Shown here: in pieces, positions 48,239-56,998 of the stretch | Layout of the letters: each line of letters starts with the position of its first letter | How positions within the stretch are numbered: the stretch's first letter is position 1 | NCBI GenBank assembly: GCA_016124805.1 | Contig: WGND01000001.1 | Span: 62,001-126,000 of the forward strand | Direction: 5' to 3' | Length of the DNA stretch: 64,000 nucleotides | DNA from: Hyphomicrobiales bacterium | GTDB lineage: Bacteria; Pseudomonadota; Alphaproteobacteria; Parvibaculales; Parvibaculaceae | Translations under genes and position numbers: made by a program | The notes under the pieces: generated by a model | Database searches by the model: none | What the model saw: the letters and a program-made list of their open reading frames with translations, nothing else | Told to the model about the DNA's origin: nothing

Positions 48239-49780
48239 TCAGGCGACATCCCCCAGACGCTGGGCGATGGGCTCGCGATAGGCCAGCGCTTCGGCGACAT
48301 GCAACCGCCCCACCCCGTCGCGTCCCTCCAGATCGGCCAGGGTGCGGGCCACGCGCATGACGCGGTGATAGCCCCGCGCGGTCAGGCCCATGCGCTCAGC
48401 GGCCTGGGTGAGGAGCGCCCGGCCTGCCGCATCGGGTGCGGCGATTTTTTCCAGCCGTTCGCCTTCCATGGTGGCGTTGAGCCCCTGATCAGCCCCGCCG
48501 AGGGCGCGGGCAGCCTGCATGTCACGGGCGCGCGCCACACGCCGGGCGACCTCCGCCGAGCCTTCGGCGGGCGGCGGCAGCGAAAGATCGGCGGGGGAAA
48601 CAGGCGGTACCTCGATATGGATGTCGATGCGATCCAGCAGGGGGCCGGAGAGCTTGGCCTGATAGTCGCCCATGCAGCGCGGCACGCGGGCGCAGGCGCG
48701 CGCGGCATCGCTGGCATAGCCGCAGCGGCAGGGATTCATGGCCGCGACCAGCTGAAACCGGGCGGGATAGCTGACATGGGCATTGACGCGGGCGACCACC
48801 GCCTGCCCGGTTTCGAGCGGCTGGCGCAGGCTGTCGAGCACCTGACGGGGAAATTCCGGCAATTCATCAAGAAAGAGCACGCCGTGATGGGCGAGCGAGA
48901 CCTCGCCGGGTCTGGCGCGCAGGCCGCCGCCGATCAGGGCGGGCATGGAGGCGGAATGATGCGGCGTGCGGAAGGGGCGCCGCCGCGCCATGCCCTTGGT
49001 GGTCAATTCCCCGGCAATGGAATTGATCATGGAAAGCTCCAGCATCTCGCGCGGGGAAAGCGGCGGCAGGATGCCCGGCAGGCGCGCGGCGAGCATCGAC
49101 TTGCCTGAGCCGGGCGGGCCCACCATCAGCATGTTGTGACCCCCGGCGGCGGCGACTTCAAGCGCCCGCTTGGCGCTTTCCTGCCCCTTCACGTCGCGCA
49201 GATCGGGCAGCGCGCCCATTTCCATCGCCTTCATGGGGGCCGGTTCGCTCAGGACCTGCGTGCCCTTGAAATGATTGATGAGCTGGATGATGGAGAGCGG
49301 CGCGAGAATGCCGCCCGGATTTTCCTCGCCCATGCCCGCCCAGGCAGCTTCAGGCCCGCAATCCTTGGGGCAGATCAATCCGCGACCGCGGGCATTGGCG
49401 CCGATCGCGGCGGGCAAGGCACCGGCCACGGCATTGATCGCACCATCAAGGGAGAGCTCGCCAATGACAACAAATTTTTCAAGTTCCTGCGCGGGCAGCA
49501 CATCCATGGCGACAAGCAGCGCCAGCGCAATGGGCAGGTCATAATGGCTGCCTTCCTTGGGCAGGTCGGCAGGCGCGAGATTGACCGTGATGCGCTTGGG
49601 CGGCAGGCCGAGGCCAATGGCCGACAGCGCGGCGCGGACGCGCTCGCGGCTTTCGCCCACGGCCTTGTCGGCCAGCCCCACGACCGTGAAGGCGGGCACG
49701 CCGCTTGAAATCTGGACCTGAACATCGACGGGCCGGGCCTCCACGCCCTGAAAGGCGACCGTCTCGATATGCGCAACCAT
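48239..49780 (-). CDS. comM: ComM/YifB-family Mg-chelatase-like AAA ATPase
   Basis: 513 residues. The N-terminal ChlI/Lon-like domain (1-170) is followed by the AAA domain with Walker A GPPGSGKS (221-228), a Walker B region LFLDELPEF, and a CRCG-containing arm. ComM is a helicase that promotes branch migration during natural transformation; it is also widespread in bacteria not known to be competent. A LexA-type box lies 61 bp upstream, so DNA-damage control is likely. Confidence 0.93.
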   Translation of the reverse strand: MVAHIETVAFQGVEARPVDVQVQISSGVPAFTVVGLADKAVGESRERVRAALSAIGLGLPPKRITVNLAPADLPKEGSHYDLPIALALLVAMDVLPAQELEKFVVIGELSLDGAINAVAGALPAAIGANARGRGLICPKDCGPEAAWAGMGEENPGGILAPLSIIQLINHFKGTQVLSEPAPMKAMEMGALPDLRDVKGQESAKRALEVAAAGGHNMLMVGPPGSGKSMLAARLPGILPPLSPREMLELSMINSIAGELTTKGMARRRPFRTPHHSASMPALIGGGLRARPGEVSLAHHGVLFLDELPEFPRQVLDSLRQPLETGQAVVARVNAHVSYPARFQLVAAMNPCRCGYASDAARACARVPRCMGDYQAKLSGPLLDRIDIHIEVPPVSPADLSLPPPAEGSAEVARRVARARDMQAARALGGADQGLNATMEGERLEKIAAPDAAGRALLTQAAERMGLTARGYHRVMRVARTLADLEGRDGVGRLHVAEALAYREPIAQRLGDVA

Positions 49781-49840
49781 GCCCTTGCCCCGCAGCCCTT
49801 ATGGAACATCAAGGCTGGCCGAAAGGTGCTTTTCAGTCAA

Positions 49841-49855
49841 GAACAAAAGTGGAAC
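49841..49855 (-). promoter_or_regulatory. SOS (LexA) box before comM
   Basis: GAACAAAAGTGGAAC, on the minus strand GTTCCACTTTTGTTC, fits the alphaproteobacterial LexA operator GTTC-N7-GTTC exactly, with the T-rich spacer end often seen. It is 61 bp upstream of comM and 73 bp from the divergent secreted protein gene. comM has been reported in LexA regulons of alphaproteobacteria. Confidence 0.75.
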
Positions 49856-49927
49856 TCGGTGCCCTTTGCAAAACTGTCGCGAAGCGGGGGCAGAGTGCGG
49901 CTCGGCATTTTCTCTGCGAGGCCCCTC

Positions 49928-50290
49928 ATGAAGACCCTCTCTCTCCCCACGCTCCTGCTCGCCTGTCTGGCGCTGGCCGCCCCTTCGCAGGCGGAGGATG
50001 GCGCGCCTCTTCAGGAGATCGCCTGTTCGGCGGCGAAGACGACGAAATCCGTCTCGGCGGGGCCTGAGGTCAAACTCACTTTCACCAATGTGGGGGATAG
50101 CCCCGTCGACCTCAACTGGCTCAATTATGCGGGCGAGACGGTCTATTTCACGACGATCTATCCGCACTGGACCCATACGCAGAAAACCTTTGCGACACTT
50201 GTCTGGATGCTGAGCGATGAGGATGGCCACTGCCTGCGCATCATTACCGCCCCTGCGACGGCCACAACGCTTGAGATTTCTGCGCCCTGA
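49928..50290 (+). CDS. small secreted protein with VHL beta-domain-like sequence
   Basis: 120 residues. A signal peptide (1-22, PSQA-EDG) is followed by a short linker and an all-beta region (about 46-118). FTNVGDSPVDLNWLNYAGETVYF and the later TFATLVWMLSDEDGHCL resemble the von Hippel-Lindau beta domain (N-x-S-x-V-x-x-W-[LI]-[ND]-[YF]-x-G, then W-x-x-x-D). Bacterial VHL-like proteins exist but are poorly described. GCGAGG lies before ATG 49928; the open frame to 49769 overlaps comM and is discarded. It is divergent from comM and shares its spacer. Cys33 and Cys102 may form a disulfide. Confidence 0.72.
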   Translation: MKTLSLPTLLLACLALAAPSQAEDGAPLQEIACSAAKTTKSVSAGPEVKLTFTNVGDSPVDLNWLNYAGETVYFTTIYPHWTHTQKTFATLVWMLSDEDGHCLRIITAPATATTLEISAP

Positions 50291-50296
50291 GCAGGC

Positions 50297-51277
50297 TCAC
50301 CAGAAAGGGAGCGGGCTCTCGGGTGCCAGAAAGGGTTTCAGCCTTTCCCAGGGGATGGTCACCGTGCGATCGCCAAAGGAATAGGGCCCGACGCTATAGA
50401 CGGGAAAATTGACCCCCAGGCCTTCTGACGTCACGACCCAATAGGTTGGGTCGGGCGACATGGTTGCCACCCCCTCGCGGCCCTCGTCAAACAGCGGCTG
50501 GTCATCGGCCCGGGCCTGCGCCGCCAGATCAGCCAGCACCAGATCGGCCAATGCCGGCTGCCAGCCGCTATCGGGCAGAAATATGTCGCCGACGCTGACA
50601 AGCCGCCGTTCTTTCAGCAGATAGTTGAGATGCTCTGCCGCCCCCACGCCATGGGCGGCGCCCACGGGATAGATCCAGCCGAAATTATCGACACTGACAA
50701 GATCGTCCGTCGCCTCGTTGAGATTGAAATGGGCATAATCTCGCTGCGCCCCGTCAAAGCCGCTTTCAACAACCGGCCATATTCGGGCAAGCGCGCCATT
50801 GAAATCTTCCGTGGTTTCGGTCCGTGGCGCATCAATGCGCAGATGCAGGCGCTGCTGATACTGCATCGCGCCATCGCCATAGGAGTCGCCATCCGGTTTG
50901 GCAGGCGCGATGAAACGCCATTTGTCGAGGACGACAAAAACATAGGCCCCGCGCGTCAGGACAGCCCGCCCCATAAATTCGAGGCGTTCATCATATTGCG
51001 CGGCGAGACATTCGACATCGCCGCCACAGGCCCTGTTGCGAAAGACAAGCCAGCTTCGTTGCGAGGCGCGCAGGCCATCCTGGCCCGCATCGCTCAGCCT
51101 CGCGAGCTGGCGCGCATAAAGCGCGGCGAGGTCTTCATCCTGTTTTGAGATTTCCGGATTGGCGCAGATGAGCTTTTCCTGCTGCGTCGTTGCCCGCTTG
51201 CAATCAAAACTTGCTGCCGATGCCGAGAGAGGCAAGAGCGTTGCCGCCAGACAAAGGATCGCCGTTTTCATATTCAT
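50297..51277 (-). CDS. secreted LprI-domain protein with a DUF3298-like C-terminal half
   Basis: 326 residues from ATG 51277, with AGAGG 8 bases upstream. A signal peptide spans 1-21. The LprI-type (lysozyme-inhibitor-like, PF07007) N-terminal domain has Cys26, 38, 84 and 90 in FDCKRATTQQEKLIC and RSWLVFRNRAC...CL. The C-terminal part (about 130-326) looks like DUF3298/RsiV-type: YPVGAAHG and LKERRLVSVGDIF. RsiV-type domains can bind lysozyme. The protein may sense or resist cell-wall hydrolases, which is inference from domains. Confidence 0.78.
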   Translation of the reverse strand: MNMKTAILCLAATLLPLSASAASFDCKRATTQQEKLICANPEISKQDEDLAALYARQLARLSDAGQDGLRASQRSWLVFRNRACGGDVECLAAQYDERLEFMGRAVLTRGAYVFVVLDKWRFIAPAKPDGDSYGDGAMQYQQRLHLRIDAPRTETTEDFNGALARIWPVVESGFDGAQRDYAHFNLNEATDDLVSVDNFGWIYPVGAAHGVGAAEHLNYLLKERRLVSVGDIFLPDSGWQPALADLVLADLAAQARADDQPLFDEGREGVATMSPDPTYWVVTSEGLGVNFPVYSVGPYSFGDRTVTIPWERLKPFLAPESPLPFW

Positions 51278-51296
51278 GCGGCAAGCCTCTCTGCTG

Positions 51297-52238
51297 CTAG
51301 AGACGCGATTCAATCGCATCCCAGACGAGGCCTGAAAGATTTGATCCTTCGAAGCGGTCGATTTCCTGAATGCCCGTCGGCGAAGTCACATTGATCTCTG
51401 TCAGATAATCGCCGATCACGTCGATACCGACAAAGATCAGGCCGCGACGCTTCAGCTCCGGCCCGATGATCTCGCAGATTTCCTGCTCGCGTTTTGTCAG
51501 GGCGGATTTTTCCGGCCTGCCGCCGACATGCATGTTGGAGCGGGATTCACCTGCCGCCGGCACCCGGTTGATGGCGCCTGCCGGTTTGCCATCGACAAGG
51601 ATGATGCGCTTGTCGCCCTTGCGTACGTCGGGCAGATATTGCTGCACGATGACGGGCTCGCGGTTCATCTGGCCGAACATTTCCAAAAGCGAGGCGAGGT
51701 TCTCGTCACCCTCGCGCAGGCGGAAGACGCCCGCGCCGCCATTGCCGAAAAGCGGCTTGATGATGATGTCCCTGAACTCGTCGCGGAAGGCGCGGATTTC
51801 ACGCGGGTCGCGACTGATGAGTGTCGGCGGCAGCAGATTTTCAAAATGCAGGGCGAAAAGTTTTTCCGGCGCATTGCGCACTTCAGCAGGATCATTGACC
51901 ACCAGCGTCCTGGGATGGATAAGTTCGAGCATATGGGTCGCGGTGATGTAGCTCATGTCGAAGGGCGGGTCCTGCCGCATCAGCACGACATCCACATCAT
52001 CTTCGAGATTGAGCCGCGTCTCCTCGCCCAGCGTGGCGTGATTGCCGTGCTCGCGGCGCAGGGTCAGCGGGCGGACCAGCGCATAAACTTGACCATCGCG
52101 CATGGAGAGATGCTGGGGCTCGTAATAAAACAGTGTGTGGCCGCGCGCCTGCGCCTCCAGACCCAGGGCAAAGGTTGAATCACCATCAATATTGATGCTG
52201 GCAACGGGATCCATCTGGATGGCAACTTTGAGGCTCAT
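51297..52238 (-). CDS. gshB: glutathione synthetase
   Basis: 313 residues from ATG 52238, giving the conserved [30 protein letters not shown]; the longer frame is not conserved. GshB N-terminal and ATP-grasp parts are present ([66 protein letters not shown]). It joins gamma-glutamylcysteine and glycine. Neighbourhood with yraN, rsmI and an LpoA-like gene is common in alphaproteobacteria. Confidence 0.96.
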   Translation of the reverse strand: MSLKVAIQMDPVASINIDGDSTFALGLEAQARGHTLFYYEPQHLSMRDGQVYALVRPLTLRREHGNHATLGEETRLNLEDDVDVVLMRQDPPFDMSYITATHMLELIHPRTLVVNDPAEVRNAPEKLFALHFENLLPPTLISRDPREIRAFRDEFRDIIIKPLFGNGGAGVFRLREGDENLASLLEMFGQMNREPVIVQQYLPDVRKGDKRIILVDGKPAGAINRVPAAGESRSNMHVGGRPEKSALTKREQEICEIIGPELKRRGLIFVGIDVIGDYLTEINVTSPTGIQEIDRFEGSNLSGLVWDAIESRL

Positions 52239-52342
52239 GGCATGCGTCTCGTTTTTCTGTTCCGGCGCTAAAGAGACGCCGATGGTTCGCGCAAAGATGG
52301 GGGGCGGCGGCCCGACTTGCAATGCAGATCAGGCCGGAAGGG

Positions 52343-53191
52343 CTAATTCAAACGGTTTTTGAGGCGGCGCAGGGCCTGTTCGGCAAGGCCCGCCATGCGC
52401 ATGTCACCCTGGGCGGCGGCTTTTTCCATGCAGACGGCAAAGGCGTCCGCCGCCCCGGCCATCTGTCCGGCCTGAAGGGCAATGCGACCAAGCTCAAACT
52501 GCAAGGCCGGGTTCTTCGGATCAAGCCATGACATGCGGATGATGACATCGCGGGCCCGATCATATTTCTCGGCCCGCAGGGCGCGCGCCAGAATGTTGTT
52601 CTGCAGGCGCAGCAGAATGTCGTGGCTGGAGACCACCGCGTAGAAATCCGGCGTCAGGCGGGCCTGAGGCCCATCCATCTGGCGGCGCAGGGCCAAAAGG
52701 TCGGGCGTACCCAGAATGTCGCCGCCATTGAACGGGTCGATGATGACGGCCTTGTCGCCCGTCTGCAGCCGCAGAAGGAAATGGCCGGGAAAACTCAGGC
52801 CGCCCATGTCCAGACCCAGCGCCTTGCCTACATGGAGATAGAGAATACCGAGCGAGACAGGCAGGCCGCGACGCCGGTCGATCACCTGCATCAGATTGGC
52901 GTTGTCCACATCATCATAATTTTCCGTGTCGCCACGATACTGGTAGCGCCCGGAAATGAGCGAGGCGAGAACGCCCGCCATGATCTCGGCAGGCGCATCA
53001 ATCGCCTTGCCGAGGGCGCCCCAGGCGGCGGCAGCCAATTCATCAAGATGGGCCTGATAGGGCGCGACCGGCCGGTCGGGAAAATCAAGCGCGCCGAGCA
53101 GCAGCGCGATGCGCGCCAGATCCATCTCCGCCGCGTCGGCAAGCCCAGCCGCCTTGATTTCATCCTGAAGGGAGGTCGCTGCTTTTTCCAT
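52343..53191 (-). CDS. SirB1-type transglutaminase-like protein with C-terminal TPR
   Basis: 282 residues from ATG 53191; the frame is open to 53227. The SirB1-like region (about 25-190) has YDDVDNANLMQVIDRRRGLPVSLGILYLHVGKALGLDMGGLSFPGHFLLRL. The usual catalytic Cys position is not evident, so it is probably non-catalytic, as in SirB1. TPR-like helices end the protein (about 200-280). The role is unknown. Confidence 0.85.
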   Translation of the reverse strand: MEKAATSLQDEIKAAGLADAAEMDLARIALLLGALDFPDRPVAPYQAHLDELAAAAWGALGKAIDAPAEIMAGVLASLISGRYQYRGDTENYDDVDNANLMQVIDRRRGLPVSLGILYLHVGKALGLDMGGLSFPGHFLLRLQTGDKAVIIDPFNGGDILGTPDLLALRRQMDGPQARLTPDFYAVVSSHDILLRLQNNILARALRAEKYDRARDVIIRMSWLDPKNPALQFELGRIALQAGQMAGAADAFAVCMEKAAAQGDMRMAGLAEQALRRLKNRLN

Positions 53192-53239
53192 GGCGCGGAT
53201 CATTGCCCGATGCGCTGTGGGCGGCAAGAAAAGATGTGC

Positions 53240-53818
53240 CTATTTGCCCGCCGCGACCACCACATGGGAGATGACATTGTGCACGCCCGAAATGTTGCGG
53301 GCGTGATTGATGGCCCGGGTCAGTTCGGCCTGGCTGCGGGCGCTGCCTGCCAGATAGACCGTCCCATTCAGCGTCTCGATGTCATAATTGATGCTGGCAA
53401 TATCGGCATCCCCCACCATGGCCGTGCGCAGCTTGGTGCTGATAAGCTTGTCGGTGGTCGCCTGGCTGAAGCCGGGACCGACCCCGATCTGCATCTCGTT
53501 ATAGACTTCCTTCACACCCGAGACGCTATAGGCCGTCTTGCTGGCAAGGATGCGATCTTCCGGCTTGCCGACATAGCCGATCAGCACGACGCGTCCCTTG
53601 CGCACCTGGGTTTCGACGGCGCTGAAAACATCAGCATTGGCCGCCAGCAGCTTGCGGTTGATTTCAAAGGCGATCTCATTGTCATCGACGGCCTGTTCCA
53701 GACCGCGATCCTGGGAGGCGCCGACAACGGCGGCCCCGCCTGCGCCGAGCACAATGGGGACGCAGCCACCCGGCATCAGAAGCAGGAGGATCAGGACGAG
53801 GCGGGCGGAGAGGCGCAT
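53240..53818 (-). CDS. BON-domain lipoprotein
   Basis: 192 residues. The signal peptide ends in the lipobox MPGGC (Cys19). Two BON domains follow (about 45-112 and 115-190), each with a conserved central Gly (VVLIGYVGKPED; VYLAGSARSQAE). It resembles OsmY/DolP-type envelope proteins that bind phospholipid. It is 12 bp downstream of the SirB1-type gene on the minus strand. DolP-like envelope maintenance is inferred. Confidence 0.88.
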   Translation of the reverse strand: MRLSARLVLILLLLMPGGCVPIVLGAGGAAVVGASQDRGLEQAVDDNEIAFEINRKLLAANADVFSAVETQVRKGRVVLIGYVGKPEDRILASKTAYSVSGVKEVYNEMQIGVGPGFSQATTDKLISTKLRTAMVGDADIASINYDIETLNGTVYLAGSARSQAELTRAINHARNISGVHNVISHVVVAAGK

Positions 53819-53874
53819 GGCATTACCTTTGGATCGGAGAAATAAGTCCAGACTCGCCTCAGGCTGCGGCCAGA

Positions 53875-54279
53875 TTAAGGCTGCCTGACGGCTTTCACGT
53901 GAAGGAGCAGCCAGGGCAGCAGGCCGAAAAAGACGAACAGCGCAAAGCGCAGAATTCCCTCTGGCGTGGCAAGGCTGGTGGCATATTCGCCCGGCCCCTG
54001 CCCATACATGAGGAGCGCGCCCAGCATTTCGATGATCATGAGGAAGACAAAGGCAAGGCCGCCCATGGCGAGACGCGCCGGGGCTGTGTGCAAATCATAT
54101 TGGCGCAGAATCCAGATGGCGATGGCAGTCATGGCGACAAGCATCAGCGGCGCTTCGAGCAGTGTGGCGAAGAAGGGGCCCAGATTCGGTTCCAGCAGCA
54201 ATGTGCGGATCGGGCCCAGCATGAAACCAGCCCCGAAGGTCAGTCCGAAATAAAGTGCGGCGGCGCGTAACAGGGCCAT
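53875..54279 (-). CDS. small integral membrane protein of unknown function
   Basis: 134 residues with about four membrane helices (near 5-25, 33-58, 68-92 and 105-128). No catalytic motif is visible and I do not recognise the family. It lies between yraN and the BON lipoprotein on the minus strand. Confidence 0.7.
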   Translation of the reverse strand: MALLRAAALYFGLTFGAGFMLGPIRTLLLEPNLGPFFATLLEAPLMLVAMTAIAIWILRQYDLHTAPARLAMGGLAFVFLMIIEMLGALLMYGQGPGEYATSLATPEGILRFALFVFFGLLPWLLLHVKAVRQP

Positions 54280-54305
54280 GGGTGTCCTCCTTGCGTCATT
54301 TCTTT

Positions 54306-54677
54306 TCAGGCCTGCCAGGCATTGACGACATGCCGCGGCAGGCGGCGCGGTGCAATCAGCACCATATCAAAGCGCAGATCATAAGACGCCAGTTTGGGAT
54401 GTCTGGCCACATAAAGCTCGGCCGCGCGCAACAGGCGCTGGCGCTGTTTCGGGCTCAGGGCTTCCATCGCCCGGTCGAAATCAGGCCGCGCCTTGACCTC
54501 GACAAAGGCGAGCAGACGCCCCCGGGAAACCACAATGTCAATTTCGCCGGCATGGGTTTTGAAGCGGCGGGCGCGGATGCGATAGCCCTTGGCCATGAGC
54601 CAGAAGCAGGCCATGGCTTCGGCGACATGGCCCAGACGATGGGCGATGCGCCCCCGATCCGGATTGCCCCGCGCCAT
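54306..54677 (-). CDS. yraN: YraN/UPF0102 family protein
   Basis: 123 residues from ATG 54677, right after the rsmI stop. The restriction-endonuclease-like core shows GHVAEAMACFWL, RARRFKTHAGEIDIV and FVEVKAR, the Glu-Asp-Glu-x-Lys metal site of the family. Function is not established. The rsmI-yraN pair is conserved. Confidence 0.88.
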   Translation of the reverse strand: MARGNPDRGRIAHRLGHVAEAMACFWLMAKGYRIRARRFKTHAGEIDIVVSRGRLLAFVEVKARPDFDRAMEALSPKQRQRLLRAAELYVARHPKLASYDLRFDMVLIAPRRLPRHVVNAWQA

Positions 54678-54678
54678 G

Positions 54679-55563
54679 TCAGTCCCTGTCCTCCGAAAGG
54701 GCAAGGGCCCGGGCATAGATGTCGCGGCGGGGCAGGCCGGTCATGGCCACGACTTCGGCCACTGCATCCTTGAGGCTCAAACGGACCAGCGCATTTTCCA
54801 GCATGGCGCCCACCTCATGATCGCAGAGCGGCGCCCGCTTTTGGGGCGGACCGACCACGATCACGATCTCGCCCTTGGGGGCGCCCTCTCTTTCATAATG
54901 GGCGGCAAGATCGGCAAGCGGTGCGCGGCGGACCTCTTCAAAGCGCTTTGTGAGTTCGCGCGTCATGGTGGCTTCGCGGGTGCCGAGCTGGGCGGCCATG
55001 TCGGCCAGCGAAGCAGCCAGACGGTTGGCGCTCTCAAGAAAAACCAGGGTGGCGGGCACGGCAGCAAGTTCAGCGAGCTCCTTGCGGCGCGCTTCCTGCT
55101 TGGCGGAGAGAAAGCCTGCAAAGAAGAAGCGATCCGTTGGCAGGCCTGCCAGCGTGAGCGCGGCCAGCACCGAAGAGGCGCCCGGCAGCGTCGTCACCAT
55201 GAAGCCGGCATCCTGCGCCTCGCGGACCAGCTTGAAACCGGGATCGGAAACGAGCGGTGTCCCGGCATCGCTGATCAGCGCAATCGCTTCGCCATTGCCC
55301 AGCCTGTCCAGAATGCGGGGCCGCATCTCGGCGGCATTGTGGTCATGATAGGGGAAGGTGCGCGTCGAGATACCGTGAATGGCAAAAAGCTTGGCGCTGA
55401 CGCGCGTATCCTCGCAAAGCACCAGATCGGCGCGGGCAAGCACATCAAGCGCGCGCAGGGTGATGTCGCCCGCATTGCCGATCGGCGTGGCGGTGACATA
55501 GAGACCGGCGGCAAGCTTTGCCGTCAGGCTGCGGGACGTGGGCGCATCATCTGAGTCATTCAT
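54679..55563 (-). CDS. rsmI: 16S rRNA (cytidine(1402)-2'-O)-methyltransferase RsmI
   Basis: 294 residues from ATG 55563 (AAGGT upstream); the longer frame overlaps the divergent spacer and is not conserved. The tetrapyrrole-methylase fold shows GLYVTATPIGNAGDITLRAL, CEDTRVSAKL, ISDAGTPLVSDPG and FLESANRL. It methylates C1402 of 16S rRNA at the P site. It is divergent from the LpoA-like lipoprotein. Confidence 0.95.
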   Translation of the reverse strand: MNDSDDAPTSRSLTAKLAAGLYVTATPIGNAGDITLRALDVLARADLVLCEDTRVSAKLFAIHGISTRTFPYHDHNAAEMRPRILDRLGNGEAIALISDAGTPLVSDPGFKLVREAQDAGFMVTTLPGASSVLAALTLAGLPTDRFFFAGFLSAKQEARRKELAELAAVPATLVFLESANRLAASLADMAAQLGTREATMTRELTKRFEEVRRAPLADLAAHYEREGAPKGEIVIVVGPPQKRAPLCDHEVGAMLENALVRLSLKDAVAEVVAMTGLPRRDIYARALALSEDRD

Positions 55564-55714
55564 GGGCGGACCTTGCGCCAGGAGGGCTTGCCTTGGCAAT
55601 GGCGAAGCGAGCGATCTGCCCGGCCAGGCAACCCCTTGGCGGTTTACTTGTGCGGCAGGCGACATTAGTCTCGGGGCCGACCATTTCCCAAGGCCGTGGC
55701 AGGAAATTTCTCCC

Positions 55715-56998
55715 GTGAATCTGTATCAAATGACGTTCCGTTCCGGCCTGATGACGGCCCTTCGCTCGCTTTTCCTTCTTGTCGCGGTGGCCATGCTGGC
55801 GGGCTGTAGCGGTCTCGATCTGGGTGGCTTTGGGGGCAACCAGCCTGCGCCCGCGCCGGTGACCCGCGCGCCCGTGACCCCGCAACCGACACCACCCAAG
55901 ATTGTGGGGCGCGATCCCTCACTCTTCTATACGCCAGCCTATATGGACGGCCGCGAGCCGGTCCGTGTGGCGCTGCTGCTCCCCTTCAGCTCGCCACGCA
56001 GCGACGTTCGAAATGTTGCCAACGCCCTTTACAATGCGGCCCAGCTTTCGCTGTTCGATTTCAAAAACACCAATGTGCTACTGATCCCCAAAGCGACAGC
56101 CGGCACCGCAGACAGTGCCGCACAGGCCGCGCAGGAAGCCCTGAGGGAAGGCGCCGACATCATTATCGGGCCGCTCTTCTCCGAAGAGGTGGCCAGTGTG
56201 GCGGTTCCCGCCGCGCAGGCACAGGTGCCGGTCATTGCCTTTTCCACGGATGTGAGTGTCGGCGGCACGGGCGTCTATCTGCTCTCTTTTGCGCCCTTCC
56301 AGGACGTCAACCGTATTGTCGATTATGCCACCCGTCAGGGCATCAGCAGCTATGGCGCGCTTTTTCCGGCCAATGCCTTTGGCACCCGCGTGCGCAGCGT
56401 CTTTCAGGAAGCCGTTGCCCAGCGCGGCGACAGGCTTGTGTCGTCGGCGAGCTATCCCGGCACCTCGGAAGGCATGTATGACCCGACCAAGCTCGTCGCC
56501 GGTGCCAAGGACAGCTATGGCGCCATCTTCCTGCCGGAGGGCGGCAGCGCGCTGAAGCAGATTGCGCCCATGCTCGCCTATTTCGATGTGGATACGCAGG
56601 CCGTCAAACTGCTCGGCACGGGGCTCTGGGATGACCCGTCGCTCGTCAAGGAACCGGCACTGGATGGCGCTTGGTTTCCCGCGCCGCCACCGGAAGGCCA
56701 TGAACAGTTTGTGCGCCGCTACCGCGCCGCCTATGGCAATTCACCGCCGCGCATCGCCAGCCTTGCCTATGACGCGGTGAGCCTGACCATCGCGCTTTCA
56801 GCGCAGCCGAAAGAAACCCGCTTCTCGCGCGAGACATTCACCGCGCCTGACGGCTTTGCCGGTGTGGACGGGATTTTCCGTTTCCTGCCCAATGGCTGGA
56901 CGGAGCGGGGCCTGGCCGTCATGGAAATCAGGCCGACAGGTGCCGTCGTCATCGACCCGGCCCCGACCAGCTTCGACACGACACCGCCGCTCTTCTAG
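55715..56998 (+). CDS. LpoA/LppC-like penicillin-binding-protein activator lipoprotein
   Basis: 427 residues from GTG 55715, preceded by AGGAAA; a later ATG 55730 is also in frame. Membrane signal and lipobox LAGC with Cys31. A Pro/Thr linker (about 40-65) is followed by a periplasmic-binding-protein type 1 fold (about 70-400: VALLLPFSSPRSDVRNVANALYNAAQL). LpoA-type proteins activate class A PBPs from the outer membrane. The TPR domain of E. coli LpoA is missing, as in other alphaproteobacteria, so activation is inferred. It is divergent from rsmI. Confidence 0.86.
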   Translation: MNLYQMTFRSGLMTALRSLFLLVAVAMLAGCSGLDLGGFGGNQPAPAPVTRAPVTPQPTPPKIVGRDPSLFYTPAYMDGREPVRVALLLPFSSPRSDVRNVANALYNAAQLSLFDFKNTNVLLIPKATAGTADSAAQAAQEALREGADIIIGPLFSEEVASVAVPAAQAQVPVIAFSTDVSVGGTGVYLLSFAPFQDVNRIVDYATRQGISSYGALFPANAFGTRVRSVFQEAVAQRGDRLVSSASYPGTSEGMYDPTKLVAGAKDSYGAIFLPEGGSALKQIAPMLAYFDVDTQAVKLLGTGLWDDPSLVKEPALDGAWFPAPPPEGHEQFVRRYRAAYGNSPPRIASLAYDAVSLTIALSAQPKETRFSRETFTAPDGFAGVDGIFRFLPNGWTERGLAVMEIRPTGAVVIDPAPTSFDTTPPLF

